Shown here: in pieces, positions 1 through 8,277 of the stretch
Numbering within the stretch: position 1 is the first letter of the stretch
Layout: the number at the start of each line of letters is the position of its first letter
Source: Bacteroidales bacterium UBA6244
GTDB taxonomy: Bacteria > Bacteroidota > Bacteroidia > Bacteroidales > F082
NCBI GenBank assembly: GCA_002440885.1
Contig: DJVY01000080.1
Span: 1 to 30,701, forward strand
Reading direction: 5' to 3'
DNA: 30,701 nt
Translations under genes and position numbers: made by a program
The notes under the pieces: model-generated
Told to the model about the DNA's origin: nothing
The model's database searches: none
The model's input: only the letters and a program-made list of their open reading frames with translations

Positions 1-3000
1 TAAACCGGCCCACTCGCCCAATTTTGCGCCATCGATATAAAAACGGAGGTAATCGTAGTCTTCTTCTGACGATAACTTTCGGTAGAAAGAAACCTCGTCC
101 TCAGTAAACACCTCGAGTTCAATCAGTAGTTCTGATTTCTGGTAATCATCTATTTCGCCGGATCTGGCCGAGAAAGTGCCTTCGAATGGCGCATTATTGG
201 TAATTGTCCAGGGGAGGTTGCCGCCCTGTTGCCACTCAAAACGGCTGAAGTCGCCGGTTTCAAAATCTTCAACCACCAAGCCCACTGCAAGATAGTAGGT
301 GGTTTCGTACAGGTATATCCCGTCCGTCATTTCACAGTTTAACTCAATGACTTCGCCGATGGGAGCGTTTTGACTGACGACAATCTCAAAGAACGCCAGC
401 TTGTTGGTTTGAGACTGAAGTTCGCCCAAGGTAAAAACTCCGGTATTAAGGGTGACAAAGGGGTTTGCTGTCGACAAGCTGATTTGTGTGGAAAAAGCCG
501 CACTGTGGCCAGTATTTAGGCCTGCAATGCTAAGTGTGTCGGTTTCTCCCGGATCGAGGGAGTTGTTGTGGTTGCCTTGTGTGTCCAAAACCTGCAATTC
601 ACCTGTTTGCAACACAGGAGCATGCAAGTCAATACCGAAGGCAGACTGCCAGACGACGGTGTCCGATTGGCAGTGCAGCATGAAGTTGGTTAAATGCAAA
701 TCGGGGATGCTGTCGCGAACTTCCACTGTAAACGCGTTTTCGATGGTGACCAGTCCACCTGCGGGGATGTCTCCGAAAGAGGCCATATCGTCGGTGATGT
801 TCACAAAGCCATCTTCCGTGCTCAGCGTTACCATCAAATCTTCGCATGACGAAAGGCCGACGTTGCCAACGGTAACCGTCAGCGTTATGGTTTCACCGTA
901 ATCAGCCATCTGGTTGTTGTTGCCGGTTTCATCGTTGATGACTACGGAGCTGAACACAACGAAAGCGCCATTGTCGGGGATAAATTGCACATCGAAGGAA
1001 GCAGGTAAACAATTTCGTCCGTTAACCACCAAACTGGCCATGCCGGGTTCAGTAACGCTCTCTTCAATTACTATGGTGGCTGTTCCATAGGCGTCTGTGG
1101 TGGATGTTCCCAGCAGGACACCTTCTTTCATCAAGGTACAAGTAAAACCCACCGCCGGAAGTCCCGAAGAAATTACGGTTACTACTGTAGATGCTGTGCT
1201 GAGTACCAATTCCTCTTCGTAATCAACTTCTATGGCAACAGGCTCGTTTGTCCAAACACTTAACGCCGGATCGCCCAGGAGGTTTAGGTCGTAGAAATTC
1301 CATCTCAACGCACCCTCTTCCCATTGTCCGGTCGCTTCCACCCAGGGAGCTGTCTGGATTTTGCTTTCAGAAAAAGCTTGTCCCAGAAAACGCATTTCCT
1401 CCCCATAAAGGGCATCCATCATTTCGCGGTGCAGGTGAGCAGCCGGACCTTCCGTCTGGCCTTCGTTGAACCACCCAAACCGTGAGTTTCCGAGAACGGC
1501 CACGGCAAAATTGTCGATAGTTACCATTTTCTCCAGTATACAGTCATTCACGTCGAAAGCACCACAATCGCAGCCATGTGTTTGCAGCAAAGTGTAATTG
1601 TGGTCGATGCCGTTAGCGCCCTGGAAATTGACGTTCGTAATGTCGCTGTTGGTCATGTAGGCTACATAGGTTTGTGCCGCATGACCTACATGATGCACCA
1701 TTTGCTTGCCACTGTTGATGGCGTTCATCAGGTCGTATTTGGACCAGGATTGGTTTACTTCATACAGTTTCTCAAAATTGTAGTCTTCAGGTATTCCCAC
1801 AGTGGTGTATCCATTGTCGTTGTGCGTGCCAATCAGCAATTCGAGGTAATCGCTTCCCCAGGTTTCGGGGTCGCTGTAAAGGTGCTCGCCGGCCATCAGG
1901 GCATGGGTTAGTTCGCCCATTACCGGAAAATTTTGATAATAAATACTTTTGTGAACCATGTTCTCGAGTTCATCCGGTGTGCTGAAAGGGAAACGACCCA
2001 CTGCAATTTCGGGCAGCAAATCGTCCTCGTCGGGTTCACCCCAGAGGTTGTTTTGGTTGTCGTTCCACGTTCCATCCAGGGCTGCATAATAGAGGTCGGC
2101 AGGGATTCCTGAATCGGAATATCCACCTCCTGACTGCACATAGCAATAAAAGCCACGATGGGGAACAAATTCGGTGTCGCCTCCAAGGATAACAAATTCA
2201 ACTCCTTTATTTTGGTATTGATCGAGGATATAATTTCTGATTTTCTCCTGAACATCGTTCCCCGTGCTGTTTTGCACGATAAATTCTACGGTAGCTACTT
2301 CTGATTTCAACCCTCTTTCCAGATAAACTGTCCTCAGCTGATCGAAACCGGAAGAAAACTGTTCGGGCGTAATGATGAGTAGCGGGTAGTTTTCGGCTAC
2401 TCTTTTTTGGGCAGTATAGGATTCAATGGCTTCAGGATTGTCGGCCATAAGTCTTGCTTTGGATTGAAACCGATCCGATCCGGTTAATAATTCCAGAGCA
2501 TTGGCCGATCGTTGGTCATTCATGGTGTGAACTACCACCGTTATCCGTGCGTAGTATCCCAACTGTCCGGTAGCCGGAATATAGCTCACAGGAGTCAGTG
2601 CGCCGATAGCAAAGCCATATCCGTTTAAATAATGTGCTTGAGGGTCGTTTCCTGCATTGGCAGGGTAGACGTCTGTCGATTGGTAGACCTGGTGGTTTTT
2701 TTGGAAAACCACCTTTTTATTTTCAGACAAAGGTCTTGATGGCTGATGAGGAAATAGTTCAAATTGTCCTTCCACAGGAGTGAGTTCCTGACGAATAATT
2801 TCAACCGATTGAACTGTCTGTCCGGGTGGAAGCATTAGCTTCAAAGGGAGATAGGGCAGGGTAGGGCATCCTTGCTGTCCTAGTTGTTTGGTGTTTTCAA
2901 ACGAGATTAACTGGTAGCCATTGTGGGAAATAATTTCCGGATGACTAAAGTTATAAGTTATAGTCACCTCGTCGGCCATAACTGCCAGACTTAAAAAAAA

Positions 3001-3030
3001 GAGAAAAATGAAGGAATATAGCTTTTTCAT
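1..3030 (-). CDS. Gingipain-family (peptidase C25) secreted cysteine protease, 3' end outside window
   Basis: Reading right to left from the ATG at 3030, the frame stays open for 1010 codons to the window edge, so the C-terminus is missing. Residues 1-20 form a signal peptide (MKKLYSFIFLFFLSLAVMA). Residues of about 21-220 look like the C25 propeptide, and about 220-560 are the caspase-like catalytic domain. The catalytic His lies in HHVGHA (His450) and the nucleophile in THGCDCGAFD (Cys487); the C-x-x-G-x-F spacing matches the gingipain active-site Cys. Beyond residue 600 come Ig-like or CARDB-type beta domains. Family members are exported by the T9SS and cleave extracellular proteins, so a C-terminal sorting domain is expected beyond the left edge. 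Cleavage specificity cannot be read from this sequence. It has its own promoter, divergent from aroB. Confidence 0.9.
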   Translation of the reverse strand, partial: MKKLYSFIFLFFLSLAVMADEVTITYNFSHPEIISHNGYQLISFENTKQLGQQGCPTLPYLPLKLMLPPGQTVQSVEIIRQELTPVEGQFELFPHQPSRPLSENKKVVFQKNHQVYQSTDVYPANAGNDPQAHYLNGYGFAIGALTPVSYIPATGQLGYYARITVVVHTMNDQRSANALELLTGSDRFQSKARLMADNPEAIESYTAQKRVAENYPLLIITPEQFSSGFDQLRTVYLERGLKSEVATVEFIVQNSTGNDVQEKIRNYILDQYQNKGVEFVILGGDTEFVPHRGFYCYVQSGGGYSDSGIPADLYYAALDGTWNDNQNNLWGEPDEDDLLPEIAVGRFPFSTPDELENMVHKSIYYQNFPVMGELTHALMAGEHLYSDPETWGSDYLELLIGTHNDNGYTTVGIPEDYNFEKLYEVNQSWSKYDLMNAINSGKQMVHHVGHAAQTYVAYMTNSDITNVNFQGANGIDHNYTLLQTHGCDCGAFDVNDCILEKMVTIDNFAVAVLGNSRFGWFNEGQTEGPAAHLHREMMDALYGEEMRFLGQAFSESKIQTAPWVEATGQWEEGALRWNFYDLNLLGDPALSVWTNEPVAIEVDYEEELVLSTASTVVTVISSGLPAVGFTCTLMKEGVLLGTSTTDAYGTATIVIEESVTEPGMASLVVNGRNCLPASFDVQFIPDNGAFVVFSSVVINDETGNNNQMADYGETITLTVTVGNVGLSSCEDLMVTLSTEDGFVNITDDMASFGDIPAGGLVTIENAFTVEVRDSIPDLHLTNFMLHCQSDTVVWQSAFGIDLHAPVLQTGELQVLDTQGNHNNSLDPGETDTLSIAGLNTGHSAAFSTQISLSTANPFVTLNTGVFTLGELQSQTNKLAFFEIVVSQNAPIGEVIELNCEMTDGIYLYETTYYLAVGLVVEDFETGDFSRFEWQQGGNLPWTITNNAPFEGTFSARSGEIDDYQKSELLIELEVFTEDEVSFYRKLSSEEDYDYLRFYIDGAKLGEWAGL

Positions 3031-3050
3031 GATAAATAGAATATTAGGTG

Positions 3051-3058
3051 CAAAGATA
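3051..3058 (-). promoter_or_regulatory. -7 promoter element for the C25 protease
   Basis: The minus strand reads TATCTTTG, a perfect TAnnTTTG Bacteroidota -7 element 20 nt upstream of the ATG at 3030. It predicts a leader of roughly 15 nt. No convincing -33 TTG lies at the expected spacing. Confidence 0.5.
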
Positions 3059-3185
3059 TCCAATGTCGTGACATTATTTTTTGGATTTTTGTTGCATGTG
3101 TAAATTAATTCCGAAAAAAAAAACTGCTGAAAAAGTTACTTGTCGTGCAGTCAACAACAGTTTCAGGATAAACATAGAAATATGC

Positions 3186-3193
3186 TATATTTG
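3186..3193 (+). promoter_or_regulatory. -7 promoter element for the aroB operon
   Basis: TATATTTG matches TAnnTTTG exactly and ends only 8 nt before the aroB ATG at 3202. Transcription starting 4-7 nt downstream would give a nearly leaderless mRNA. No good -33 TTG is visible. Confidence 0.5.
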
Positions 3194-3201
3194 TCGCACA
3201 T

Positions 3202-4287
3202 ATGAATTCACCTTTTATACTTGATACTGATACCGTTTGGTATGCCATCGGAGATGGTTCGCTGGAGAAATCGCGCAACCGGCTTGCCGATTTTCACCGG
3301 GTTATAATTCTAGTTGATGAAAACACCGAGAAATTTTGTCTTCCTGTTTTGCTTACTCAGGTGCCGGAACTGGCGTCGTGTAACTTGATCAGGGTGACCA
3401 GTGGTGAGAAAAACAAGAACATTGCTCAATCCTCGTACATCTGGAATGAGCTCACCAGGTTAAACGCCTCCCGCGACACCCTGCTCGTTAATTTGGGGGG
3501 CGGAGTGCTCACCGATTCGGGTGGGTTTGCGGCAGCCACTTTTAAAAGAGGGATGCGTTTTTTAAACATCCCGACCACCTTGCTGGGTATGGTTGATGCG
3601 GCCATTGGAGGAAAAACCGGAGTTGATTTCCATGATTTTAAGAATCAGGTAGGGCTATTCGTTAATCCTGTCGGGATGATTGCCGAGCCACTGTTTTTAA
3701 AAACCCTTGAAGAGAAACAATGGCAGTCGGGTTTTGCCGAAGTCATTAAATACGCGCTGATCATGGACAGAGAGCTCTGGTCAAAACTCGAAGGAAACCG
3801 GTATGCCGAAATTGTTGACTGGAATCCCATTATCGTGAAGTCAGCGCGCAACAAAATTGATATTGTCAGGTTCGATGCCATGGAAAAAGGGGTGAGGAAG
3901 AATCTGAATTTTGGCCATACCATCGGTCATGCGCTGGAGTCATACTATTTGAAATCCTTTAACGAAATTACCCATGGCATGGCCATAGCTGCTGGGATGA
4001 TATGTGAAGCCTGGATTTCTTCAAAAGTGTTTGAAATGGAGTGCACACAACTCGATGAAATTGTGCAGTTGATTGATGCCAATTTTGAACGGTTGGATTT
4101 TGAGAGAAGTAATATTCCGGCAATCATTGCGCTCATGCAGCAGGACAAAAAAATGCGTGCCAACAAATTGCTTTTTAGTTTGTTGAGAAAAATTGGAAAA
4201 GCATCGCATGATATCGAAGTAGACGAAAAACTTATTGAAGAAAGTTTGTATTTTTATATTGACAGAAAGAAGTGTAACCAAATATAA
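3202..4287 (+). CDS. aroB: 3-dehydroquinate synthase
   Basis: Converts DAHP to 3-dehydroquinate, the second step of the shikimate pathway, in the cytoplasm using NAD+ and a divalent metal. The 361-residue length is normal for the family. The nucleotide-binding motif GGGVLTDSGGFAAATFKRG is at residues 99-117, followed by IPTTLLGMVDAAIGGKTG at 123-140. The metal ligands expected from AroB structures are present: Glu180 in GFAEVIKY, His239 in NFGHTIGHALE and His258 in THGMAIAAGM. The ATG at 3202 directly follows a -7 promoter element. It is the first gene of an aroB-aroA-LutA-like operon, with aroA beginning 5 nt after its stop codon. Nothing in the sequence suggests loss of function. Confidence 0.96.
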   Translation: MNSPFILDTDTVWYAIGDGSLEKSRNRLADFHRVIILVDENTEKFCLPVLLTQVPELASCNLIRVTSGEKNKNIAQSSYIWNELTRLNASRDTLLVNLGGGVLTDSGGFAAATFKRGMRFLNIPTTLLGMVDAAIGGKTGVDFHDFKNQVGLFVNPVGMIAEPLFLKTLEEKQWQSGFAEVIKYALIMDRELWSKLEGNRYAEIVDWNPIIVKSARNKIDIVRFDAMEKGVRKNLNFGHTIGHALESYYLKSFNEITHGMAIAAGMICEAWISSKVFEMECTQLDEIVQLIDANFERLDFERSNIPAIIALMQQDKKMRANKLLFSLLRKIGKASHDIEVDEKLIEESLYFYIDRKKCNQI

Positions 4288-4292
4288 AGGCC

Positions 4293-5558
4293 TTGAATAC
4301 TGTAGCACTAAAACGAAGAGAAAAGAAGATATCCGGGGCAGTGAGTTTGCCCGGGTCAAAAAGTATTAGCAACCGCGCCTTGATTATGGCGGAACTGGCT
4401 GGAAGCAAAACGCGTATCCATGATTTGTCGGAAGCCGATGACACCGTAATGCTCCAAAAGCATCTGAATTTTTTGCGCACTTGCGGATCAAGTGGCATCC
4501 CAACAATTTTCGATGTGGAGAACGCCGGAACTGTTGCCCGCTTTTTGACGGCCTTTTTGGTTTCGCACGAAGGCCAATGGCTGGTTACTGGCTGCAAGCG
4601 CATGCGTGAGCGCCCCATCGGTTCATTGGTTGACGGGCTGGTAGCCCTGGGCGCTAAAATCAGATACACACGCGAAACGGGTTTTTTACCCATACACATC
4701 ACCGGTCGTGAAATTCATGGCGGAACCATCACCATCGACACTTCCGTAAGCAGCCAGTTTGTTTCTGCCATACTGATGATCGGCCCGTATCTGGAGGAAG
4801 GACTTAAAATAAAACTTCATGGCGATACCGTTTCCAAACCCTATATCGCGATGACTATAGCCATGATGGAGGAGTTTGGCGCTAAAATTACTGTCGAGGA
4901 TAACCTCATTTCAGTAGAACCCTTGCCTTATCGTGAAGTTTCTTATCAGGTTGAGGCTGACTGGACTTCTGCTGCTTACTGGTATGAGGCAGCGGCACTT
5001 TCAGAGAAAGCTGACATTTTTATCCCGGGATTGAAACATGATAGCATACAAGGAGACAGGGTGCTGCCGGAGATCTATACCCACTTTGGGGTAAACACAA
5101 AATTTGAAGCAGATGGTATCCGAATCACGTCATCAAGTAGGAAATCTTCCGGTTTTTCGTACAACTTCAGTAGCTGCCCCGATTTAGCTCTGTCGGTTAT
5201 TACCACTTGTGCCGCTTTAAAAACTCCTTGCGAGTTTACAGGTGTTAAAACACTAAAATTCAAAGAGTCAGACCGGCTTAAGTCGCTTGCTGATGAGCTT
5301 GTTAAAATGGGGGCACTCCTCCATTCAAAGGATGATTGGTGTGCACTTGATTTCTCAAAAAAGATCAAAGCAGAGGCAAATCCGGTTTTCTATTCGCATC
5401 ACGATCACAGGCTGGCCATGAGCCTGGCTCCCCTGGTTTTGCTTCATCCTCAGTTGCAAATCGTTGATGCCCATGTGGTAGCCAAGTCTTATCCGGGATT
5501 TTGGAGTGACTTACAAGGGCTGAATTTTGCTCACGTGACAGAGACAGAAAGTGAATAA
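4293..5558 (+). CDS. aroA: 3-phosphoshikimate 1-carboxyvinyltransferase (EPSP synthase)
   Basis: Transfers the enolpyruvyl group of PEP to shikimate-3-phosphate, the sixth shikimate step. It has 421 residues and two inside-out alpha/beta domains. Motifs in order: GSKSISNRAL (21-30, substrate-binding Lys23, Ser24, Arg28), ENAGTVARFLTA (76-87, the PEP-site NAGT motif with its Gly kept), RERPIGSLVDGL, CPDLALSVITT (catalytic Asp region), KFKESDRLKSLADEL, HHDHRLAMSLAPL and AKSYPGFWSDL. The start codon is TTG at 4293: an in-frame stop lies at 4275-4277, the conserved N-terminal motif needs a start before residue 20, and no ATG or GTG occurs between. It follows aroB by 5 nt and is surely co-transcribed. 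Confidence 0.96.
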   Translation: MNTVALKRREKKISGAVSLPGSKSISNRALIMAELAGSKTRIHDLSEADDTVMLQKHLNFLRTCGSSGIPTIFDVENAGTVARFLTAFLVSHEGQWLVTGCKRMRERPIGSLVDGLVALGAKIRYTRETGFLPIHITGREIHGGTITIDTSVSSQFVSAILMIGPYLEEGLKIKLHGDTVSKPYIAMTIAMMEEFGAKITVEDNLISVEPLPYREVSYQVEADWTSAAYWYEAAALSEKADIFIPGLKHDSIQGDRVLPEIYTHFGVNTKFEADGIRITSSSRKSSGFSYNFSSCPDLALSVITTCAALKTPCEFTGVKTLKFKESDRLKSLADELVKMGALLHSKDDWCALDFSKKIKAEANPVFYSHHDHRLAMSLAPLVLLHPQLQIVDAHVVAKSYPGFWSDLQGLNFAHVTETESE

Positions 5559-5571
5559 ACGATAAAAAGCT

Positions 5572-6300
5572 ATGATGGAAGTAGATATTCATATTTCGTG
5601 CGTTATCGACCAGTTTTACCCTGAAACAGGGTTTAACTTGGTGAAGTTACTTGAAAAGGCCGGTGTAACGGTTCATTATCCCGAAGAGCAGACTTGTTGC
5701 GGACAAACTGCGTTCATGGAAGGCTATTGGGATGAAGCCAAGCAGATGGGGGAGAAGTTTATCCGTGATTTCAGCAATAACCGACTGGTAGTGAGCGCCT
5801 CGCCCGGTTGTATGGGATATGTTAAAACCCAATTTGATGAGTTGTTTTACAATGGAGCTTTTCATAATGAATACAAGCAACTTCAACGTAATACATGGGA
5901 GATCTCCGATTTCCTGGTTAATGTGTTGAAAAAAACTGATTTTGGCGCGGTGTACAATCATCGGGCTGCTTTTATCACCAGTTGTGTTTCAAAAAACAGT
6001 TATGGTCTGCACGATGAGCCTAAGCGGCTGCTGGCCAAAGTTAAAGGGCTCGAGTTGGTAACACTGGAAACTGCCGACGACTGCTTTGGTATGGCCGGGA
6101 TGTTTGCTTTTAGGTTTGAAGCTGTAGCCATTGCTATGATTAAACAGCTTACCGACAGCGCGTTGCAAGCCGGAGTAGCATGCCTGATCACCAACGATCC
6201 GGTGGCCAAGTTACATCTATCCGCTTACATTAAAAAACAACAACTTCCTCTGCAGGTAGTTCATTTGGTGGATGTGCTGACCGAAGGTTGGAATGGGTAG
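5572..6300 (+). CDS. LutA/YkgE-like cysteine-rich (CCG-domain) protein with a degenerate second half
   Basis: The 242 residues align by eye along the whole LutA/YkgE family (lactate-oxidation Fe-S subunit; CCG domains also occur in HdrB and GlpC). The first half is intact: Cys10, then TCCGQ with Cys42-Cys43, then Cys80 in SPGC. The second half is altered. The usual SCHALR-like motif is SCVSKN (Cys138), CCGFGG is replaced by DCFGMAG (only Cys171), and the final Cys of the GCLMH-type motif is absent (VAKLH, 211-215). A Cys204 lies nearby but at a different position. It starts 13 nt after aroA at one of two adjacent ATGs. No lutB or lutC follows; the next gene is convergent. It could be a divergent paralogue binding one cluster. 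Its substrate is unknown. Confidence 0.8.
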   Translation: MMEVDIHISCVIDQFYPETGFNLVKLLEKAGVTVHYPEEQTCCGQTAFMEGYWDEAKQMGEKFIRDFSNNRLVVSASPGCMGYVKTQFDELFYNGAFHNEYKQLQRNTWEISDFLVNVLKKTDFGAVYNHRAAFITSCVSKNSYGLHDEPKRLLAKVKGLELVTLETADDCFGMAGMFAFRFEAVAIAMIKQLTDSALQAGVACLITNDPVAKLHLSAYIKKQQLPLQVVHLVDVLTEGWNG

Positions 6301-6329
6301 CCAGTAAATACATCAACTTTTAATGTCCT

Positions 6330-6974
6330 TTAAAGCCTGAGTAACCCCGATTTAATGGCGTAAATAACCAGTTGGGCGGTATTTTTCGATTGAGTTTTTT
6401 CAAGCAATTTCGCCCTGTGATTATCTACCGTCCGCTTGCTGATAAACAACTTTTCGCCGATTTCGCTATTTGAAAACCCCGCACAAATCAACTGTAGTAT
6501 TTCTGTCTCTCGTCTTGATAAATCGTTAATGAACAGATTGTTGTCGAACTGGTGAATGTTTCTGATGACGCCATATAAGATTTCCTCTGAAAAAAAGTGA
6601 CGGCCTGTTTTTACCTGTTTTATGGCCAGCATTAAATGCTCGGGGTCGGCATCTTTTAGTAAAAAGCCTTTAGCCCCAGCTTCTATCATTTGATAATAGT
6701 ACTGGTGATCGCCGTGCATGGTTAGCGCAATGATGGCTGCCTGGGGGTATTTCCTAAGTATGGTTTTGGTGGCCTCAATTCCATTCATTACAGGCATGTT
6801 AATGTCCATCAGAATGACATCGGGCAATTTTTTGTCGCAGTAATCCACGGCTTCGCTGCCGTTTCCAACTTCACGCACGCACATTTTTGGGAAATATTGC
6901 CCTAAAAGCAGTTTTAGCCCATTTCTGAAAAGGGTGTGGTCGTCAACGATAAGAACGGTTTCTTCTGTTGTCAT
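6330..6974 (-). CDS. NarL/FixJ-family response regulator
   Basis: A 214-residue DNA-binding response regulator. The receiver domain spans about 5-125, with acidic pocket Asp11-Asp12, phosphoacceptor Asp57 in LMDINMP, Thr85 and Lys107. A LuxR-type helix-turn-helix fills about 148-210, recognisable from LSRRETEILQLICAGFSNSE and KLFISKRTVDNHRAKLL. It abuts the histidine kinase: the kinase stop TAA is followed immediately by this ATG, so the two are translationally linked partners. The targets are not encoded in the sequence. The closest candidate is the divergent pst operon at 8278, which would be an unusual regulator type for phosphate uptake. It converges with the LutA-like gene across a 29-nt gap. 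Confidence 0.93.
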   Translation of the reverse strand: MTTEETVLIVDDHTLFRNGLKLLLGQYFPKMCVREVGNGSEAVDYCDKKLPDVILMDINMPVMNGIEATKTILRKYPQAAIIALTMHGDHQYYYQMIEAGAKGFLLKDADPEHLMLAIKQVKTGRHFFSEEILYGVIRNIHQFDNNLFINDLSRRETEILQLICAGFSNSEIGEKLFISKRTVDNHRAKLLEKTQSKNTAQLVIYAIKSGLLRL

Positions 6975-7931
6975 TTACTTCGTTTTAATTTCAATTAAAA
7001 CCATAACACCTTCTTCCGGCTGACTCTCCAGTGTGAAGCTCCCGTCGATCGCATTTACCCTGCTTTGGATGGTGTGCAGTCCCATGCCAAGAGGTTCGCG
7101 TTTCATCGGGCTGTCATAATTAAAACCTATACCATCGTCTTGGTAAAGTAACCTGATTTTGTGGCTTTCCTGATATAGACTTATCATCACTTTTGTGGCC
7201 TTGGCATGTTTTATGGCATTGTTAATCAGTTCACATACCGATCGGTACAATATAACAGACGCGTCTTTTTCAATCTTTCGCTCATCCACAACATTGCTTA
7301 CAAATTCGAGTTTGAAATCCACCACCGGTTGTGTTTTCCCGATGAAAGACCGGAGTGCTGTTATCAATCCAAAATCTTCGAGCACCGATGGGCTTAGGTT
7401 GTATGAAATTTCGCGCAAGCTCTTGATGGCTTCACTGACTGACTCACTGATGTTTTGATGCAAAACCAACTGTTCGGCAGTGTATTTGCTTCCCGATTTA
7501 AGCGCATGTACCGTCATTTTTAAGGATGAAAGCAGTGGCCCTAAGCCATCATGTAGTTCTCCTGCCATGCGTTTTCTCTCTTTCTCTTCAGTGGAGAGAA
7601 TCGCGCTAAGTACTTGTTTCTCCGATTCCTGACGCTTTTCCTGCATCATGGCGATATAATCAAACATTTTCTTCAGGAAAAAAATTCCAATCACAATCAA
7701 CACAGAAATGAGTACGCCCAGCCAGTTATTCAATTGAGTCAGGTTTTCATTCTCAGTAACCTGATAATAATCCATCAACTCCAGAAATCGCCTTAAGGCC
7801 ATTACACTTAAACCTATGGATAAAAGTATCCAGCTGGATTTGTACTTTGATCCTTTTATCAGACTTATAACGATTGCTACTGCAATAATTTGCAGAAGAA
7901 TCGACAAAATAAGTGCAATAGTCGTCAACAT
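6975..7931 (-). CDS. Membrane sensor histidine kinase (HisKA_3 / HATPase_c, DegS-NarX class)
   Basis: A 318-residue kinase with two or three N-terminal membrane segments (about 3-25, possibly 33-50, and 71-90) and almost no extracytoplasmic domain. A coiled linker at about 95-120 follows. The phosphoacceptor is His127 in GELHDGLGPLLSSL, the HisKA_3 signature. The ATPase domain at about 220-318 shows the N box (CELINNAIKHAKA), DDGIGF and GMGLHTIQSRV. It autophosphorylates and passes phosphate to the response regulator encoded immediately downstream. With no periplasmic sensor domain, the input is probably a membrane or protein partner. The start ATG at 7931 is about 110 nt downstream of a perfect -7 element and divergent from pstS. 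Confidence 0.92.
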   Translation of the reverse strand: MLTTIALILSILLQIIAVAIVISLIKGSKYKSSWILLSIGLSVMALRRFLELMDYYQVTENENLTQLNNWLGVLISVLIVIGIFFLKKMFDYIAMMQEKRQESEKQVLSAILSTEEKERKRMAGELHDGLGPLLSSLKMTVHALKSGSKYTAEQLVLHQNISESVSEAIKSLREISYNLSPSVLEDFGLITALRSFIGKTQPVVDFKLEFVSNVVDERKIEKDASVILYRSVCELINNAIKHAKATKVMISLYQESHKIRLLYQDDGIGFNYDSPMKREPLGMGLHTIQSRVNAIDGSFTLESQPEEGVMVLIEIKTK

Positions 7932-8039
7932 AAGCTTCCTTTTTATTGGTGTTTAACCTGCTTTCGCCGTCAATACCTTTGTCATACCATCCCAAACATA
8001 TGAGATTGTCCGAGTCGCTGTTACAAATTTTCAATCACA

Positions 8040-8047
8040 CAAAGGTA
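8040..8047 (-). promoter_or_regulatory. -7 promoter element for the histidine kinase/response regulator operon
   Basis: The minus strand reads TACCTTTG, matching TAnnTTTG exactly, about 110 nt upstream of the kinase ATG at 7931. No clear -33 element lies at 17-21 nt spacing. Confidence 0.4.
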
Positions 8048-8254
8048 ACTATTGTTGGTTTATCCTCATTGGCTTTGGCTTGCAGTAATGCGTAGTTTTC
8101 TTTCGGACAAGATCAATTTGTTTATAAGTATCATTTTTACAGCTGTTTGTCTTTTATTCGGATAATAAAATGAGTATTTATACCTAGCATGAAACAGGTT
8201 CTTTTACTTTGCAAATAGGGGTTTTCTGCTCTTTTACCAGCCGTATTCAGGATA

Positions 8255-8262
8255 TAGTTTTG
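8255..8262 (+). promoter_or_regulatory. -7 promoter element for the pst operon
   Basis: TAGTTTTG matches TAnnTTTG and ends 15 nt before the pstS ATG at 8278, predicting a leader of about 10 nt. Its position supports choosing the ATG at 8278 over an upstream in-frame TTG at 8209. Confidence 0.45.
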
Positions 8263-8277
8263 CATAAAAAAAATGGT

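Larger units (their letters stand above)
7932..8277. other. 346-bp divergent regulatory region between the histidine kinase and pstS
   Basis: No gene was found here. The region contains three perfect TAnnTTTG elements: TACCTTTG on + at 7974-7981, TACCTTTG on - at 8047-8040, and TAGTTTTG on + at 8255-8262. The first two form a 9-bp inverted repeat (TACCTTTGT ... ACAAAGGTA). The length suggests regulated divergent transcription. Confidence 0.5.

Noticed and set aside
452..901. 149-codon + strand ORF
   Set aside because: It lies wholly antisense to the C25 protease reading frame, which has catalytic motifs and a signal peptide.
8209..8277. N-terminal extension of pstS from a TTG
   Set aside because: It adds 23 residues before an otherwise perfect lipoprotein signal peptide and overlaps the -7 element at 8255-8262.
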